Origin: Druceiella hillmani
Lineage: Eukaryota > Arthropoda > Insecta > Lepidoptera > Hepialidae
Assembly (NCBI GenBank): GCA_039881145.1
Contig: JAYKKI010000004.1
Span: 51,135,001 to 51,199,000 of the forward strand
Direction: 5' to 3'
DNA length: 64,000 bases
Made by a program: the position numbers and the translations under genes. This document shows positions 1 to 14,200 of the stretch, one piece after another (the first letter of the stretch is position 1; the number at the start of each line of letters is the position of its first letter). The notes under the pieces are model-generated. The model worked only from the letters and a program-made list of their open reading frames with translations, was not told where the DNA came from and searched no databases.

Positions 1-77
1 AAACTTAATAATTTAAGGTCTTGTGAGTTATATAGTGAAATAAAATTGCGCATTAATAGTAAATATTACGTACTTAC

Positions 78-269
78 AACAAAGTTAAATTCACCCCTGT
101 CGATTGTATAATAGTCATCACCAAATATTTCGACATGTTGTGGTGCAGGCCAGACTTTTCCTTTCGTTGGCGGATAGGTAGGTCCAAAAGCATGATTGGC
201 ATTTGACTCGTACCAGAAGAAACTCAATACCAATAAAATAAATTTAGTAACACTGAACATGTGTAACAT
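78..269 (-). CDS. First exon of a second, tandem beta-hexosaminidase (rest outside the window)
   Basis: The exon encodes a signal peptide followed by FGPTYPPTKGKVWPAP and a YYTIDRGEFNF segment. This parallels exon 1 of the complete hexosaminidase ([16 protein letters not shown] ... [11 protein letters not shown]). It ends at GTT|GTAAGT in phase 0, the same intron position and phase as in the neighbour. I chose the Met at 269 because it sits right before the hydrophobic stretch; an in-frame Met at 326 would add 19 residues, and one at 260 would drop three. The remaining exons must lie to the left of base 1. What is seen is one exon; that the gene is functional is inferred. Confidence 0.88.
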
Positions 270-1103
270 GTTTACGCTAACTCGTTTAACTAATGCCCAC
301 AAAATACATTTTATATTTATGTACAAGCTGGAATAGTTGATAAGGACCGTCCCGTTATCAACGCAATATGAGAAACTACCATTACTGGCTATGCATAAAT
401 TTCTTTTTATTATTTATGTCAAAGTGAGTTATTTTAAAAATGTTATCCATGAAATATTTGTCAAACAATGAAAATAATATTAGAATTTGGTAGATGGTTA
501 GATTATTATTTGTTATTTGACATTGCTCTTTGACTTTGAAGTAAATTTAGTTTGTTTTTTCTTTCCTTATCAATAAACAAGGAGCTGCCAAAGGGCATCG
601 CTGCATTTCTAATACTTTTAATATAAATAAGTTGCTATTAAATATAAACCTTTTTCCAACTTTTCTTAAGGGAAGTAAATTTCATCATGTCCAGAATTAT
701 ATAAAAAAAAAAAATAAAAATAAAAAAAAATAAAATGTGTTTAGTTACTAAATAAACTAAATAGCTTCTTTAAATTTTTGGAGTTTAAGAAAGTTTACAG
801 TTTGAAACGAAAAGGATTAATCCATAGAATGCTCTCGAAATACAACTCTGTCAATACTGATTAACAGTTTTAGTGCCATGGTTTTTTAATCACATATACT
901 TAAAAATGCCAAAGAAATCTTTTGTTTTTGATGTCATTTACCCTTGTCTCGAAAAAAAACTGTATCTCTTCCAAAAATTATCCAATTTTAATAACTTTTT
1001 CATTGTTTTCTTAATGAAAACTTGTACAAGGATAATAAAATACAAAGAAAATTATGGAAATATATATTGTGAACAAAAATTATATCAAAAACTGAAATCA
1101 AGG

Positions 1104-1295
1104 TCACATTGTATTTTTGCAGTCCGGTACATCCTCCGTATCAGCAAAATAATTCTTATCGTCACTATTATCATTATCACTCAAAATTTGCATTACGCCA
1201 AATTGTGAGCGCACCACAATGTCACTCCCGCTATCACTTTCTTCACAACTTGGAAAATAATCATTTTCACTCAAATTATTTTCGTATTCCGACAA
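1104..1295 (-). pseudogene. Acidic reading frame, possible transposase N-terminus
   Basis: A 63-codon frame is rich in Asp, Glu and Ser, like the acidic N-termini of piggyBac-type transposases. It is preceded on its strand by a GC-rich palindrome-like stretch (GAGCGCGCTCGTGCGC, near 1310-1325). No catalytic motif follows, so the assignment is a guess. It may be a chance frame. Confidence 0.2.
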
Positions 1296-1774
1296 ATTTA
1301 GTTAGTATGCGCACGAGCGCGCTCAAACGGTTAAACAAAAACAATTTGAATTATAGCAACACTATCTCAAAAGAGGAGTCTGAAAGTAACAAATTGACCT
1401 TGTACTGATTATAATTAGATAGGAGACACTTTGTTCAGTAGATGGATATGTCAAATGGTGTCAACAGTTCTGGGGTGAAAATATTGACAAATAATTTTTC
1501 TTGTTTCTAATTTAATACTAACAATTTCACAGTTTCAGTCTCTCGTTTTGTTTTATATAAAGTCTTTAAAACAATAACTGCATGAGTATATTAAAGATAT
1601 GTAGAAACTCCATATACCTTTTAATATCACACATACGTCTACACCAAATAAAAAAAGAATATTAAGACCATTCAATCATTATGGATCAATCAATCATTAT
1701 TGTTACTTATATTCTACTAATATATTTTTATTTATTTATCATACTTATTGTAAGCTTGGAAAACTAAGTTTACT

Positions 1775-1815
1775 GTGATGGATTTATTGCTATAGAAGCA
1801 ATTCTCTTAGAGTCA
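1775..1815 (-). repeat. LINE 3'-UTR relic
   Basis: On the minus strand it reads AAGAGAATTGCT...TAGCAATAAAT. It resembles the 3' end of the LINE at 52437-53460 (AAGAGATTGCT...AGCAATAAGT). It is short and diverged. Confidence 0.45.
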
Positions 1816-3077
1816 AGCCCAATAAATTGAGTGAGAAAGTTAAGTATTGTTGTTGACTGTAATATATTTATGAATGCCAATTAATGATACAAGATAAATT
1901 TACATAGTATAGACATTAAAAAGACCAAATTAATAAATATTGAGTAAAATAAAAGGAAAATGATACATTAGGGGACAGTAGAAAAATAGATTATAGGGAT
2001 TTCGATCGTGCTAATATGATAGGTAATATCATTTCAGACGAGTTTTAGACACAAGCAATAGGGGCGTAATTTTTATATTTTTGTACAGTTTATTCCATAA
2101 TCAAGTGGCATATACATTAAAGGATTTTCCATAGAATCCAGTTTTGTATTGAGCGATTAGGAGGGTGCATTTGTTTTTAGAACGTAGTTCAAGGTTGTGG
2201 AGTAAGGTATTTAAATCTAGATCTGAGCTATGAATGTATAATCGAATTCTGCTATGAGCTATGAATGTGTAATGAGTACATTATATAAAAAAACATAAAA
2301 GATGGAGGTTGCATCGGTCTTGAATCATTAACTATTTAAAATGTGACTAATCCTCAGGTATATGGAGAAAATTTTTAAGGCCGAAAATGTATTGAATACA
2401 CATGTTTTGAAGTTTTACGGTATACAAATGGATCCAAGACTTAAGTTTTCCCATAACGTACTTAAATTTACTACATTACTATAAAAACTTTTTTAAAAGT
2501 AATATCATTGACCATAGTTCATGTAAATGCAAGTTTTCTGAAATGCCTAAGCCTGAGTTTAACAAAATATCTCTATACCAACTTAAGCATAAATCAATGA
2601 AAACATAAAAGTGACAACTTGCTATTCTACAAGGTTTAGTCAAATTTGACATTAAATTGTTATTGGTTTGTTGTATATTTCACAGTTTTAGCCTTGTAAT
2701 AGTTTTATGAATAAAGGTGTTGTCATATAAAATAAATATCTACAGTTTTTCAAATAATAGTTTTTTAAAAATACTGAGTAACAACAGGGGAATACAATCT
2801 GAAATAATTTATTTAGTTCCTTTAATGGTATTACAATTCTCATAATATTTACCTATTATTAAGGTTTTTCATTTCCAATTTCTTTAGAAAATTGTTTTAA
2901 CTTTGCAAAAAAAAACTAAATTTGTTTCAACTTTGCATGATGGAGTGTTGAACACATCGGGGTCTTTATATTTTGCTTGTCATTTTGTATTTTCTTTACT
3001 AATCATCGGTAGTCATCTACTTATATTTATGTACTTTCCCAACAAGCCATTATTCACTTAGACAAATCCAAAATTCA

Positions 3078-3140
3078 AGAAATTAGACAAATCTAAAATT
3101 CAAGAATGACTTTTTTTAATTTTAGATTTGTCTAATTTCT
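3078..3140. repeat. Perfect 23-bp inverted repeat (hairpin)
   Basis: Arms 3078-3100 and 3118-3140 are perfect complements around a 17-base loop. A further diverged direct copy of the arm lies just upstream (3061-3077). This is probably a MITE remnant. Confidence 0.85.
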
Positions 3141-4640
3141 CAAAAATGAAGAAACAAGTTCTCTATGTTGTCAAAAAAATAACAAAACAAAAATTATGAA
3201 GAAATTCTGCATTATGTTGAAGTTACAAAAATAAATGTGCATCTGGGGTTCTGTCAGTACCCAGGTAGCTAATTTGAAGCAGGCAGCCTTCATTTTCAGA
3301 GTAACTGCACTATGTTAATGGATAAAAATAGGTTGCTAGGGTTTACAGATTTCAGCTTTAGCTGACTTCAATCTTTCAATGAGTTGTTCCTTGGCTCATA
3401 TTCATGCACTCCTGGGTGTAGTTCTCTTCACAATATGGCTATGCTTATTGGTTGTGGGTGTCCCTCAAACATCTCTTAATTGCCACTTTCGAGATGTTAT
3501 CTGAACATTGAAATGATAGTTAACCTACTTTTTTATGTCAGGCCTTCGGTCTCCATTCTAGAAATTGTCTGCCCCACTAACCGTCCTCTTAACATAACCC
3601 ACCTACCTCCACTTTACTCATGATGGATTTGTGAATTTTGTACACTACCATATTTCGTTGTTAAACATATTGTCACTAATGGTAATGTCAACATTGCACA
3701 TTCAACTGCTTGTTTAGTCACTTATGCTGCCTCCATATCTCAGCTCTGTAGTCCATAGAGACGGGGCATTTTAGGTTGGGTTATTTACTATTCTCATACA
3801 TCTCACTCAGCATTCAAAAACCAGCTACCCTAATTAGACTCACTGTTGTATTTCCAAATTGGTCCGTTCTTCTACAGAGATAATAATTGGTCTAGGTATA
3901 TATCTTCCCTTATGTTCTCCTTCCCTCAATTTATTTGCCGTCAATTGAAATATGAAGTTTGCATTTATAAATACAACATCGAGATATTGTCTGCAAAACT
4001 CAGGTGGGTGAGTCTATTTTCATTTATTGTTATTTCGTATCGGACAATGAGACAATTTTGAAGCATGAAGTGAAGAGCTTGGCAGTTATGGTCTCGTCTT
4101 ACACCTCTCATATCTTGTCTTGTGTATACTTGTCTGCCTTGTCTCTTATAAGTTTTTATATAAGCTCTCGGTTTAAAAGCTCATGCAAATTAACGTGCAG
4201 TGTTACTGTGCCATAAATTTTCTTGAGCCTACCAACATTGTCAATCAGACAGTAAACAATAATTGACACACAGCAGGAAATATAGACATCATCTTAAGCG
4301 AAAAAAATTTGATGTTCTTTTTTAAGTTATCATTAATTTTTAATTCTATTTTGCAAAATTTTACACAACATATAATTTTTCAATTACAACTAATAATTAC
4401 TGGTGACTGCAAGAAGAAACAAAATCTTTTTCCTAAAGAAAGAGCAGAGTTAATTGTATTAAGCAGAAAGTTTAGCCTTTTAACATGGCGTGAGTTCCAA
4501 AATGGAAGTGGTTATTTTTTTTACATCAAATTTTTTACACAGTGAAGTGTATTAGATTATTCCATTTTATAATACAGAATGAAATGTTCGAAATATTATG
4601 TACAGAATGTAATGTAATATTTATAATACGGAATGAAGTG

Positions 4641-4704
4641 AGATCCAAAAGACTTTAATCCTCACTGCATTATATTGCAGTGAAGATTAAAATCTTTTGG
4701 ATCT
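4641..4704. repeat. 29-bp inverted repeat (hairpin)
   Basis: Arms 4641-4669 and 4676-4704 match at 27 of 29 positions with a 6-base loop. The hairpin stem begins AGATCCAAAAGA and ends CACTGCA. Confidence 0.85.
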
Positions 4705-5043
4705 ACTGATTTACAGGCCAACAAATATTTACCGATAAATCTGGTTGGATTATCCATGAAGTCATAACATGAAAAAATTTATTTTTTTAGCACAAATCGA
4801 AAATAATGGGAGGTAATCAAATAAGTACTCTATAATTTGTATGCTATATATTTATTAGATTAAACTAAGTAGCGACTTGTTGAGTATGGATGCATTATTA
4901 TAATTAAGTGGGTACAGCATACAAAAAAATTACAGAACACTATCAGCACTATTATGTTACATCATATTGTAAGTCCATTATCATTGACTATCATATCTTG
5001 ATAGAGACAGTAAAATGATATATATAAATAGATTTATACATCA

Positions 5044-5049
5044 TTTATT
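5044..5049 (-). promoter_or_regulatory. Poly(A) signal of the hexosaminidase gene
   Basis: AATAAA on the minus strand, only 9 bases after the stop codon. This would give a very short 3' UTR. Other AATAAA copies further on in this AT-rich sequence could also be used. Confidence 0.5.
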
Positions 5050-5058
5050 AAGCTCATA

Positions 5059-5218
5059 TCATAGACAATAGCCTGGCCCATTAGGAGGCTGGGTGGGTAT
5101 TCCCCTCTGGCTCATCCGACAAGCATGCTCCTCGAGACGGTAGGCTGCTTTGTTCACATCACGCAATTTTTCATCTGACCAGAGACGCTCGGCAGTCGCA
5201 CATGACCGAGGAAACATT
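5059..5218 (-). CDS. HEXB: Hexosaminidase exon 9 (3' end, stop)
   Basis: The exon starts after an ATAAACAG acceptor and encodes [30 protein letters not shown] and GPGYC, followed by Leu and TGA at 5059-5061. The conserved C-terminal Cys is present, so the protein is full length. Confidence 0.93.
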
Positions 5219-8200
5219 CTGTTTATGAAAATTATATTAATGTTACAAAATATGCATAAATATCATATAACAAAATATGTTTACCATTAGATATACATTA
5301 ACTGTATTAAAAAATTTATAACCATCAATAAAAAGTCATCTTTTTAGAATTTCGATTAATCTAGTCTTAGTAATGATTTCTTAAAAACACTTGTCTTCTC
5401 ACTTCATTTAACAGGACCATGTAAAAAGAAAATATACATTGATCAATCTGCTTTAAAATTATGATGGATGGCAAATACCTTTGAAAAAACATCAAAAATA
5501 ATAACTATTAAACATGTTTTCAGAAATATCAAACATAAAACACACAACTAACAAGAAACTAGGTAAAAGCTATGAATCAAAGCACAATATATAAATATAA
5601 GATGCAAGCACACTTTGAGAATCCATCACTTTTACTTGCGGGAATTATTAACTTTCATTAATTTGTTGACCAGTAATGTAATACAGTAGATTTCAGTCAT
5701 AACGATGATGAAAGGACTGCCAATTAAATCTATATCTGGAAGTTGTTATAAAAGTAATGAAGCAATACTAATAAAAGGCTTAATTTGTACGTGTTTGATT
5801 ATAATATTTTTTTTTTTAAATTTACAAATGAAGGATTTTTACAATGATTGTTTAAAGAAATGACTATTATTTGACTTTTCCAGTAATAATATATCATGTA
5901 GGGTCTGTTCAATGTTTATAAGACTTTCGATACGTAAATCTTTTTGCTTTTCGCAAAATAAACAATATTTTTTCAGTGCTGTTAAACCACTCAAGGCATT
6001 GTCCATTGTAGGAAGCACTCTTTTGTCTTCTTTTCCAGCTTTCTTGTCTTGTGGCATAATTACACATTCAACATTTTACAGAACACCGCATGAGAAAAAC
6101 ATTATTTTATTGTATACGGTGTGACTCTTCCGCACTTTGTTCTAATGATTTCAGTAGCATTCAGAACTTTGACAGAAAATGTAGTATTCTTTTCATATGG
6201 TCATAATTTTTCATACTAGAAACTTTCTATAACAAATCCCTTGATCAATAGGCTGAAACGTTGACGTGGTGTTTGGTGGTAAAAATACCCATTTCATATT
6301 GGTTAAATTCTCGATTTTAGGATGAGCTGGGCAATTGTCAATAAACAAAATGATCTGCTTGTTACTTCTTAGCTTAGAGTCCCATTTATGTAAAACTTTT
6401 TCAAAAAAAAGTGATAAGTCAACTTACGTCTAAAACCTAATAAAAGAAATCTTGAGAAGGGTGCCTTTGTGTGTTGAAAAATCTGTACCTACTCCTGCTA
6501 CCTAATCTTTAGAGATACGGCTGAATGTAAACAATAGGTAAGAATCTTTTTTGTTTGGTTTTCGACTAGACCCAGTCGTAATATCTGCATGGGATTGTAA
6601 GAACTTGATTCTAATTTGTTATTCAAACCAATCGCTATACCGGAAGTCATATTTATATCTGAATTTGCTATAGCCGAAAAAAAATTTGTATGAAAGTGTA
6701 CTTGTGTAAATGTGACATTGCAATAACAGGAAGGTCGTAGGAAAAAACATCATTGAAACTGAAATCCACTGCAATTAATTTAAATACTTCTAATTTACAC
6801 AATACATTACTGATTTCAGATGCTTCAAAAATATTGTTTCCAAAATATATTTTTATAATATATATGGCCAAAGTAGGACTTGTTTTTTATAAGTGCATTT
6901 AGAAATATCCAGTTATCCTCGGTACAACGAGTAAAGAAACAGGTTGTGTATTTTTTGTTCTTTTTTCACAAAACTTAAGAGAGCTTTTGTTTAGAAGATA
7001 AAAATTATTTTATGGTTTGCTTTTGGGTTTTTAAAATAAAAGAAAACCCTTTTACAATTGTAAAAACACAATACAGAGAACAGAAAAACCATCATTATTA
7101 AACATACATATTACAGATATTAAATATGCCCTAATATCTATCTCACGAATAAATGTGATTTGTAATTAGCACTAACTATACAATATTTTGAGAATAATGA
7201 ACTCATGTGTATTCTACAAATTTTGCATAATGTATTGTTAAACCTTTAGAGAATAACGCAATATTTGATAAAGGTCAGTCATAATATGCATCAAGGCAAT
7301 CTGCACTATTAATTAAATATAATGAAAAACAACACATAGTTAATTTTATAATCTGTAGGATACAACAAATCAACATGTTGAGAAAGATTTTTTAGACTCT
7401 ATTAAAAATTAATACTTAGTCAAATATTTAATAATTACAGACAGTTGACTTATTTCTTTTACGAACTAAAAATAAATCTTTCAAGTCTACAATTACAAAC
7501 TTGCTACAAAATTTTAACCTTAATAGTCCAATGTGCATTTGAGTTGGTCAAAATTCACCTTTCCTATTGTCATCCGCAACCGATTTCCAACCGAAATCCA
7601 GCAACAATAGACTTCAATGATAAGATGTAAATTACTTGAAAAATATTTGCATAGAACTTTAGACATCATTGAAGCTCTACATATAAATGTTGTTAAATAA
7701 TTGTACTGTAACACTAATTATCAATTTAATTTTATCTTTATAACTGGTAACAAATATAACTCAAAAAATTGTTTAAAGAATTTATTAAAAATTCTATATG
7801 AAATGTTTTTGCGAATACATAGTGAAGATTAATAACTACAAATGATATAGTAACAGAGATTATCCCAAACCTTGTAAGTACATTGGAGTTATCAACACTT
7901 TCAGCCCACATACAAGCCTCTCCTCCAATTATATACTCTTTTAAGTTTGGATCGCTGAGGAGCAATGCTGGATCACATTTGTAGAACATTTGCCAGTCAC
8001 CACCACTCATCAGATGGTCCAAGTACCAGCAGCTTGAAAATATTACATCGTAGCCAGCACTTGTAACCTACAGAGCAAAAAACCAAAAGTTAATATACCA
8101 AAATGAAATATTTATATTTCAATCGATGAAGCAGAAATTAAAATTTAATGTAAAAATATATCATGTAACAGAATAAGACAGTACTATCTATTATTTTGTT

Positions 8201-11200
8201 TTGATATTTGAAAGGAGTCATAAAGATGACCTCAAATGTTTATATCATAACTATACTATAAGTCAAGGATCATTGACCCATTGCCGTAAACAATTCTTTA
8301 TATTGAGTATAATGACCTTAAGAATGTTTACAAATATTTTAATGTATATAGGTAGCTAAATCATGACCCATAATAAGTGATGAGGCAATACTGTTTCAAA
8401 TTCAATGTGCCTTGTCCTTTTTCGTTGTGTTCAAATTGAAATTGAATGTGATAAATTATTTTTTGATTCATTTCATGTATAATAGCAAGCATATTAGAAT
8501 AATAATACTTAACTTGACTAGCCTTGGAGTAAGTGGTATTACAGAAAGTAAATTGGCATAATGTGATAAATAGGAAAGATGAAATATAAGTATTACTGTA
8601 TCGTATCCATTTACCTGGTATTAGTGTACTTCTACTTGAGCACACTTAATGTGAGACACGTGCATTATGGTGAACACGCACTCTCATGTAAAATGAATCG
8701 TAACAGAACTTATACTGATTTTTGGCAGTCATCTTGGGGGGGAGGGTTACCAAAGATAATTTATAGGCAAAGGTACATTGCTCATCAAAAAGCAGAAAAA
8801 ATTAGGGACTTTACACGAACTAATATAAGAAGCTAAAAATCGACCCTTATGGTGCTTTATACTGATTTTTGATATTTTACCTGACAGGGGAACTGACATA
8901 AGATGGAACAAACTGTAGGGACAATGAAACTGCTATTAATGCCATCTGATGATAAATTAATAAACTTTGGGTCCCACTGCTGTCATTTATTCATGTGAAT
9001 TTTGTAATCAATCAAAATTATTTATAATACTCAAATATGGTATAGTATATTGTATAAAAGCATTTTAATCATTCACAATAACAATAGTGTTTCATAAAAC
9101 ATAGTTTCTCGAAAATCAAATCTGTATTCACTCGTAACATAATGTTCAATAATGTTTCCAATTTCTGTCAATAAAATACTGCAATGATTTTTTTTTAAAT
9201 GCAATGATATTGACAAAATGTAATAAAAATTGTTATTTCTGTTATTTTGAAGTGATCTCTTTTAAGAAATCTTTTGTCAAAAGCATACACCAGGCATGTT
9301 CTGTCTGAAATATTTCTTCAAAGCATGACATTTCCATAACTTTTACATATCTAAAAATTACATATCAACATATTGTAAAGTAGGGCGACTAACAAAATCT
9401 TTTATAAATTAGAGTAAAAGGTGCCTATTTAATTTTGAATATGCTGAAATCAATTTCTTAATTAAAAATAGATATTTAAGATTGCTTATATATCAAACCA
9501 GGAGGTTTTAAAATTCGAAATCTATAAATAATATCAAAATGTTTGTGTATATAATTATCTGTTTACTTATCTTAAAACGTTTACAAACAACAAAAATCTT
9601 AATCAGTCATCTGCATATTGGTAGAGGGTAGACATTTACTGAGAAAAAGATGAGAACAGATTTTTTGAAGAGTGCATTTCATGATAGCCCAATGGAAGAA
9701 AAATGTATCAGAGGATAGCACACTCCCGGCCACAGATAAAAGCCGTTTTGTCGATGAATGCATCAAACAGTTTATTGCAGTATTCAATTTCATTATCTGC
9801 ATTTTTTTAATGTATATTTAGATATACTTTGACACTTTGTAAATGGATAATAAATACCACGAGATTCAAGGGTTATCAAATATAAAGTTAAATTTCATAA
9901 AACTGTATTTTATTTCACTGTATATTTAAAACGCATACAGAAATTTACTATGCATTATCACAACTTGCATGATAAAATCCTTCAGGTCCTAAACTGAGCC
10001 GCATTTTTATCAATAGTTTAGACTAATATTATAAATAAATATACTAAATAAGTATACTTATGATTTTGTTATTATGTTGAAAACATAATATGAGTAAGTA
10101 TGGAATTAATTTGGAAGATTCCTTCTTATTAAAAGACCTATTCCTTCAAACAAACACAGACTATGTTCTTTTTAATATTTTTATTCTTTTTCACTTTTAT
10201 TTAGATTCAGCTTATTTAAATTTTATTACCATGCTCTATTATCCATAAAGCTCAATAAACCCTGTTGATGAATGGAGACCTAGCATATATTGAATAAGGG
10301 TAAACATTTATTAGCTCTGTAATAAATTTCTCTGAATGATTCCAACAGAATAGAGAAGCCTTTTCAAGATATCTCTCATCAATTTAACTAGAATCTGAAC
10401 AAAACAAATTTTAAAATTTGCTATTTAGATTTTGTTTATTATTAATTTTATTTGAATAAATAAAATACCTGTGTAACTTCATAAGGCGTTGCGTCTTTCC
10501 ATATCTGCACCAATGAGTTGTTCGGCATCGGCACTCCATTGTCGAACACCTCCTGCCACACTATAGGAATAATTGGTCGATTCATTTGCAATTCCAAAAC
10601 CTTCTGCATAAACATAGCATGCAGATCGTGCGTACTGGTCATGTTGTGATCTTTCATAAAATCTTGTAATTCTGGATTACTTTGCCTAAAATTAAACAGA
10701 TATGTGATTAAGTAAACACATATTTATATTGGAAATACAATATATTTATATTGGAAATTAATAATTTTTTTAAAAGTGTTATCACCACAGATTAATAAAA
10801 ATTACTTGTTTTGCTAATTTTCATACTAATTTTTCTGCTTGGATGCGAGACCTGGCTACAATTCTCAACATGGACATATTTAACAATTTGTTCACTTTAA
10901 CATACAAATGCAATAGTGGACTTATTAAGCTATTGCAAATGCCTCCACATTCAGTCATGTTCCCTGATGCAAGACCTGCCAGTCTCTAAAAGGGTATTGA
11001 AACATTTTCACGACATGTTTCTTGCTGTGTTCTTTTCTCTCGTGCTGGTAGATCTCACATAGCATCATCAATGTTTTTCAATAGATTTTAAGCAGCCTAC
11101 AAGAATATGACAATACAGTAACAATAGGCCTATCCCCATTTTCGCATAATTTTTAGAAAATAAGTAGATAAATATAACATTCTTTTTTAAACGTGTTTAT

Positions 11201-14200
11201 TAAATGTTCGATAGCTTTCTAGGTGACATCAATATGATGTCACCTAACAGTTTTTATGTCACACCAACATGTTACCACCAGACTACATAGTTATTACCTT
11301 GCTAAAAACTTTCACTAAATTAAAATTACTGTTTAATATCTAGTTTTGCCCTAGCAGAATAAAATTTCATATAGGTTACTTTTAAACTAAGCAACCGTCG
11401 AAATAATACCAGTACCTTATCAAGCACTATTTATCCATTCTCATCTAAATTAATGTCCTATGCTATTGTATCAAAATTAAATATCTTTCATACAAGAACC
11501 TCGATAAATATTTTCAAAAGAAAAAGTGTTCTTTTTTCCAATTTTACTTCTTGGAAATATAATTATTTCTCATGTTAAGATTTTTATTGAAAAATTTCTT
11601 GGCTGTTTAAAGAATTAGCTTGTGTTAATTTATATTATTCATTCATTATATTTGTATAATCTCACTAATATTATAAAGAAGGAATGTTGTTTGTTGGTTT
11701 ATATGTTTGTAAAATCTAATCTCAGAAATTATCAATCCAATTTTAAAAATTCTTTCACTGTTTGAAAGGTCATACTACCACGAAATGGGAAGAGGAAGTC
11801 ATCTTATAAGAGAGGTTAAACTTCAATGTCACGACTTCCTCGTGAGCAAAGCTGCTGGCAAAGGTTAGTTTTAACATAAATTTTATACATTTTCCTGTTT
11901 TCTAAATATTACAAATTAAAAGTGGTTTTAATAAATTAATTTCATTCGTAAACATGATTGTTTTACAACAAGTGAAATATATAGTGTTATATTAAAAATG
12001 TAAATTTATATAAAAAATGTGTTTCCTAATTAAAGCTCTACCTACTATTCTACTAGTAAGGTCGTGATGTATTAAAATATCTCAATGAGTGATGGAAAAC
12101 ATACATACCAACAAGATTCGTCCACTTCATCACCACCAAAATGGAAAGACGCATCAGGAAACAGGGAAATAATTTCATTCAGTAGTTGCCCCAAGAATTG
12201 ATAAGTGGTATCCATCGTAGGATCCATGGGACCGAGACCCACTACTTTGCCGTTCTTGTAACAAGGAGTCAGCAAATCGGGATACGCTTCACCCCACGAT
12301 CTTGTATGACCTAATTGCACACATTTAAAAGGGACTGTATTGAACTGTATTGAATTGTCTTCAGAAATTTAATATTTAAAACTTTATATATTGTGTATTC
12401 ATGTATTTCATGTTTTGGCTTCTATTTTCAGTTTTTCATTTGTTTGTTACCTAATTATGCAAAAACTACTAAATAGATTTTCTTAAATCTTTTGTCAATC
12501 TTTAGAGACTTGTGCAATGAAATATATGGGGATTTCTATTTCTAGACAGGTAAGTTATTAGAAAAAGTTACATCTCTGAAACAATATATGTACAGGTAGT
12601 AATCTAAACGATAGTTGAGCTAAATATTACTAAACTATGACTTTAAGAGACTAAGTTGTTAACCCTAACATTTTTTTCATGTACATATATGTATCATCCA
12701 CAACACCCAACCAAAGCTGCAGACAGATGCCATTTTAAATTCAGTTATATTATAAATACATTTAAGACAGTTGCCTTAGTGTATATATACATTTGTGTAA
12801 GATTTGTTTGTAATGATACACTTTTATCGATATTTCCTTTGACATTGTTGCAAAGTGATAAAACCTTTCTAAAATTCATTTGTAATACAAAAAAAAAACA
12901 TAAAAACTTACAAATGCAAATAGTTTAATATCTCTGTTGTAAAAAGATATTATCAATAGCTTACTAAGAAAATCTAAATACGATTTATTTAATATAAGGC
13001 ATATTGTATTGAATTGTCATACTTCTGTTAAGGTTTGTACTCGTGTATTATTGTATTTTAATAGTTATTACTTGCCTCTTTATCATTACTTAACAAATAA
13101 TATATCGATAAATATATGGTAAAGAAAAATAAAATATCAGCCAAGTGCATTATAAGGCCATACCTTGTTTAATGGCAAATTACTTTATTTATTTTAAGTT
13201 AATATAAAAAAGTTAATTCAAATTTTTAGTAACACCTAATTTAATTAATTTTTCTCTTAGGACATATATATTATGATAAATATCTCAAAAGCTATGACAC
13301 CTTAACAATATCCCAAAATGTATATAAGATTTTTAAAAATTATGGTTAATTTGTCTCTACCTACAATTTCCCTAGAATTATTTTGAGTTCCCTGCATATA
13401 TATTTTTATGTGAGTGTTAATATGCTTTATTACTATGTCAAATTTGAAATTTCTATATCAAGCATTTTCTAAGAAAAACAGCTGTGACAGCCGGATACAC
13501 TGACATACAAGTAATCTTATAAGGATCCCATTTTTTCTTATTTTTTAAAGCTAAAAAGATGTACCAGAGGATGCCTGAAAGAAATAAAACATATTACGTT
13601 TTGCGTACATTGTACAAAACAAAATGGAAGATAGTATTACAAGACACAAAACTGTAATTTTACAGTATCATGAGAAATAAAATAACGAAGTCAAACTACG
13701 AAATAATGCTTCAATAACTTGGAAACAATCAAATCTCCGGCAGGATGTGTACTTTACATAGCATTCAGACTGGTTACTAACGCCTACATACCAAGAATGA
13801 GGCAGAAATAACTGTAGATGCAGTAAAACACCTGGCAGTAACAGCATACTTGGCCATATTTCCCTCCCTAGTTTAAATACGTATATTTTTTTTACAATGG
13901 GACACACCCTAAGAAATTTCACTTCAAAATACTTAATTCATTCATTACGTAAAATATAAGCATGTAAAATTCTAAGTATAAAGCCTTATCACACAAAATC
14001 TGTGGATTTACCGAGTATCTAGCTGAGCATTACATATTTAATATCTAACTGGCAAAGTACTGCTACATATATAACAGTCATCAATATATTATGGAACTTA
14101 TTACAGATACGATTCTAAAACTAACACATCATACACCTGTTATTATGCCATTTGTAATCAATACTTAAATATTATTTCCTTTCAAATGTAACATTAAAGC

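Larger units (their letters stand above)
270..5043. other. Spacer between the tandem hexosaminidase genes
   Basis: About 4.8 kb with no supported gene. It should contain the promoter of the left paralogue, but I see no distinctive core-promoter motif. It holds a LINE 3'-tail relic (about 1775-1815), two hairpins (3078-3140 and 4641-4704) and a run of degenerate TACAGAATGAAATG-type repeats (4570-4645). Confidence 0.7.

Noticed and set aside
5912..6124. Plus-strand 70-codon frame
   Set aside because: Antisense shadow of the Tigger transposase C-terminal relic.
8579..8836. 85-codon plus-strand frame with a hydrophobic N-terminus
   Set aside because: It could be read as a small secreted protein, but it lies in intron 7 of the opposite strand, has no recognisable domain and no splice or promoter support.
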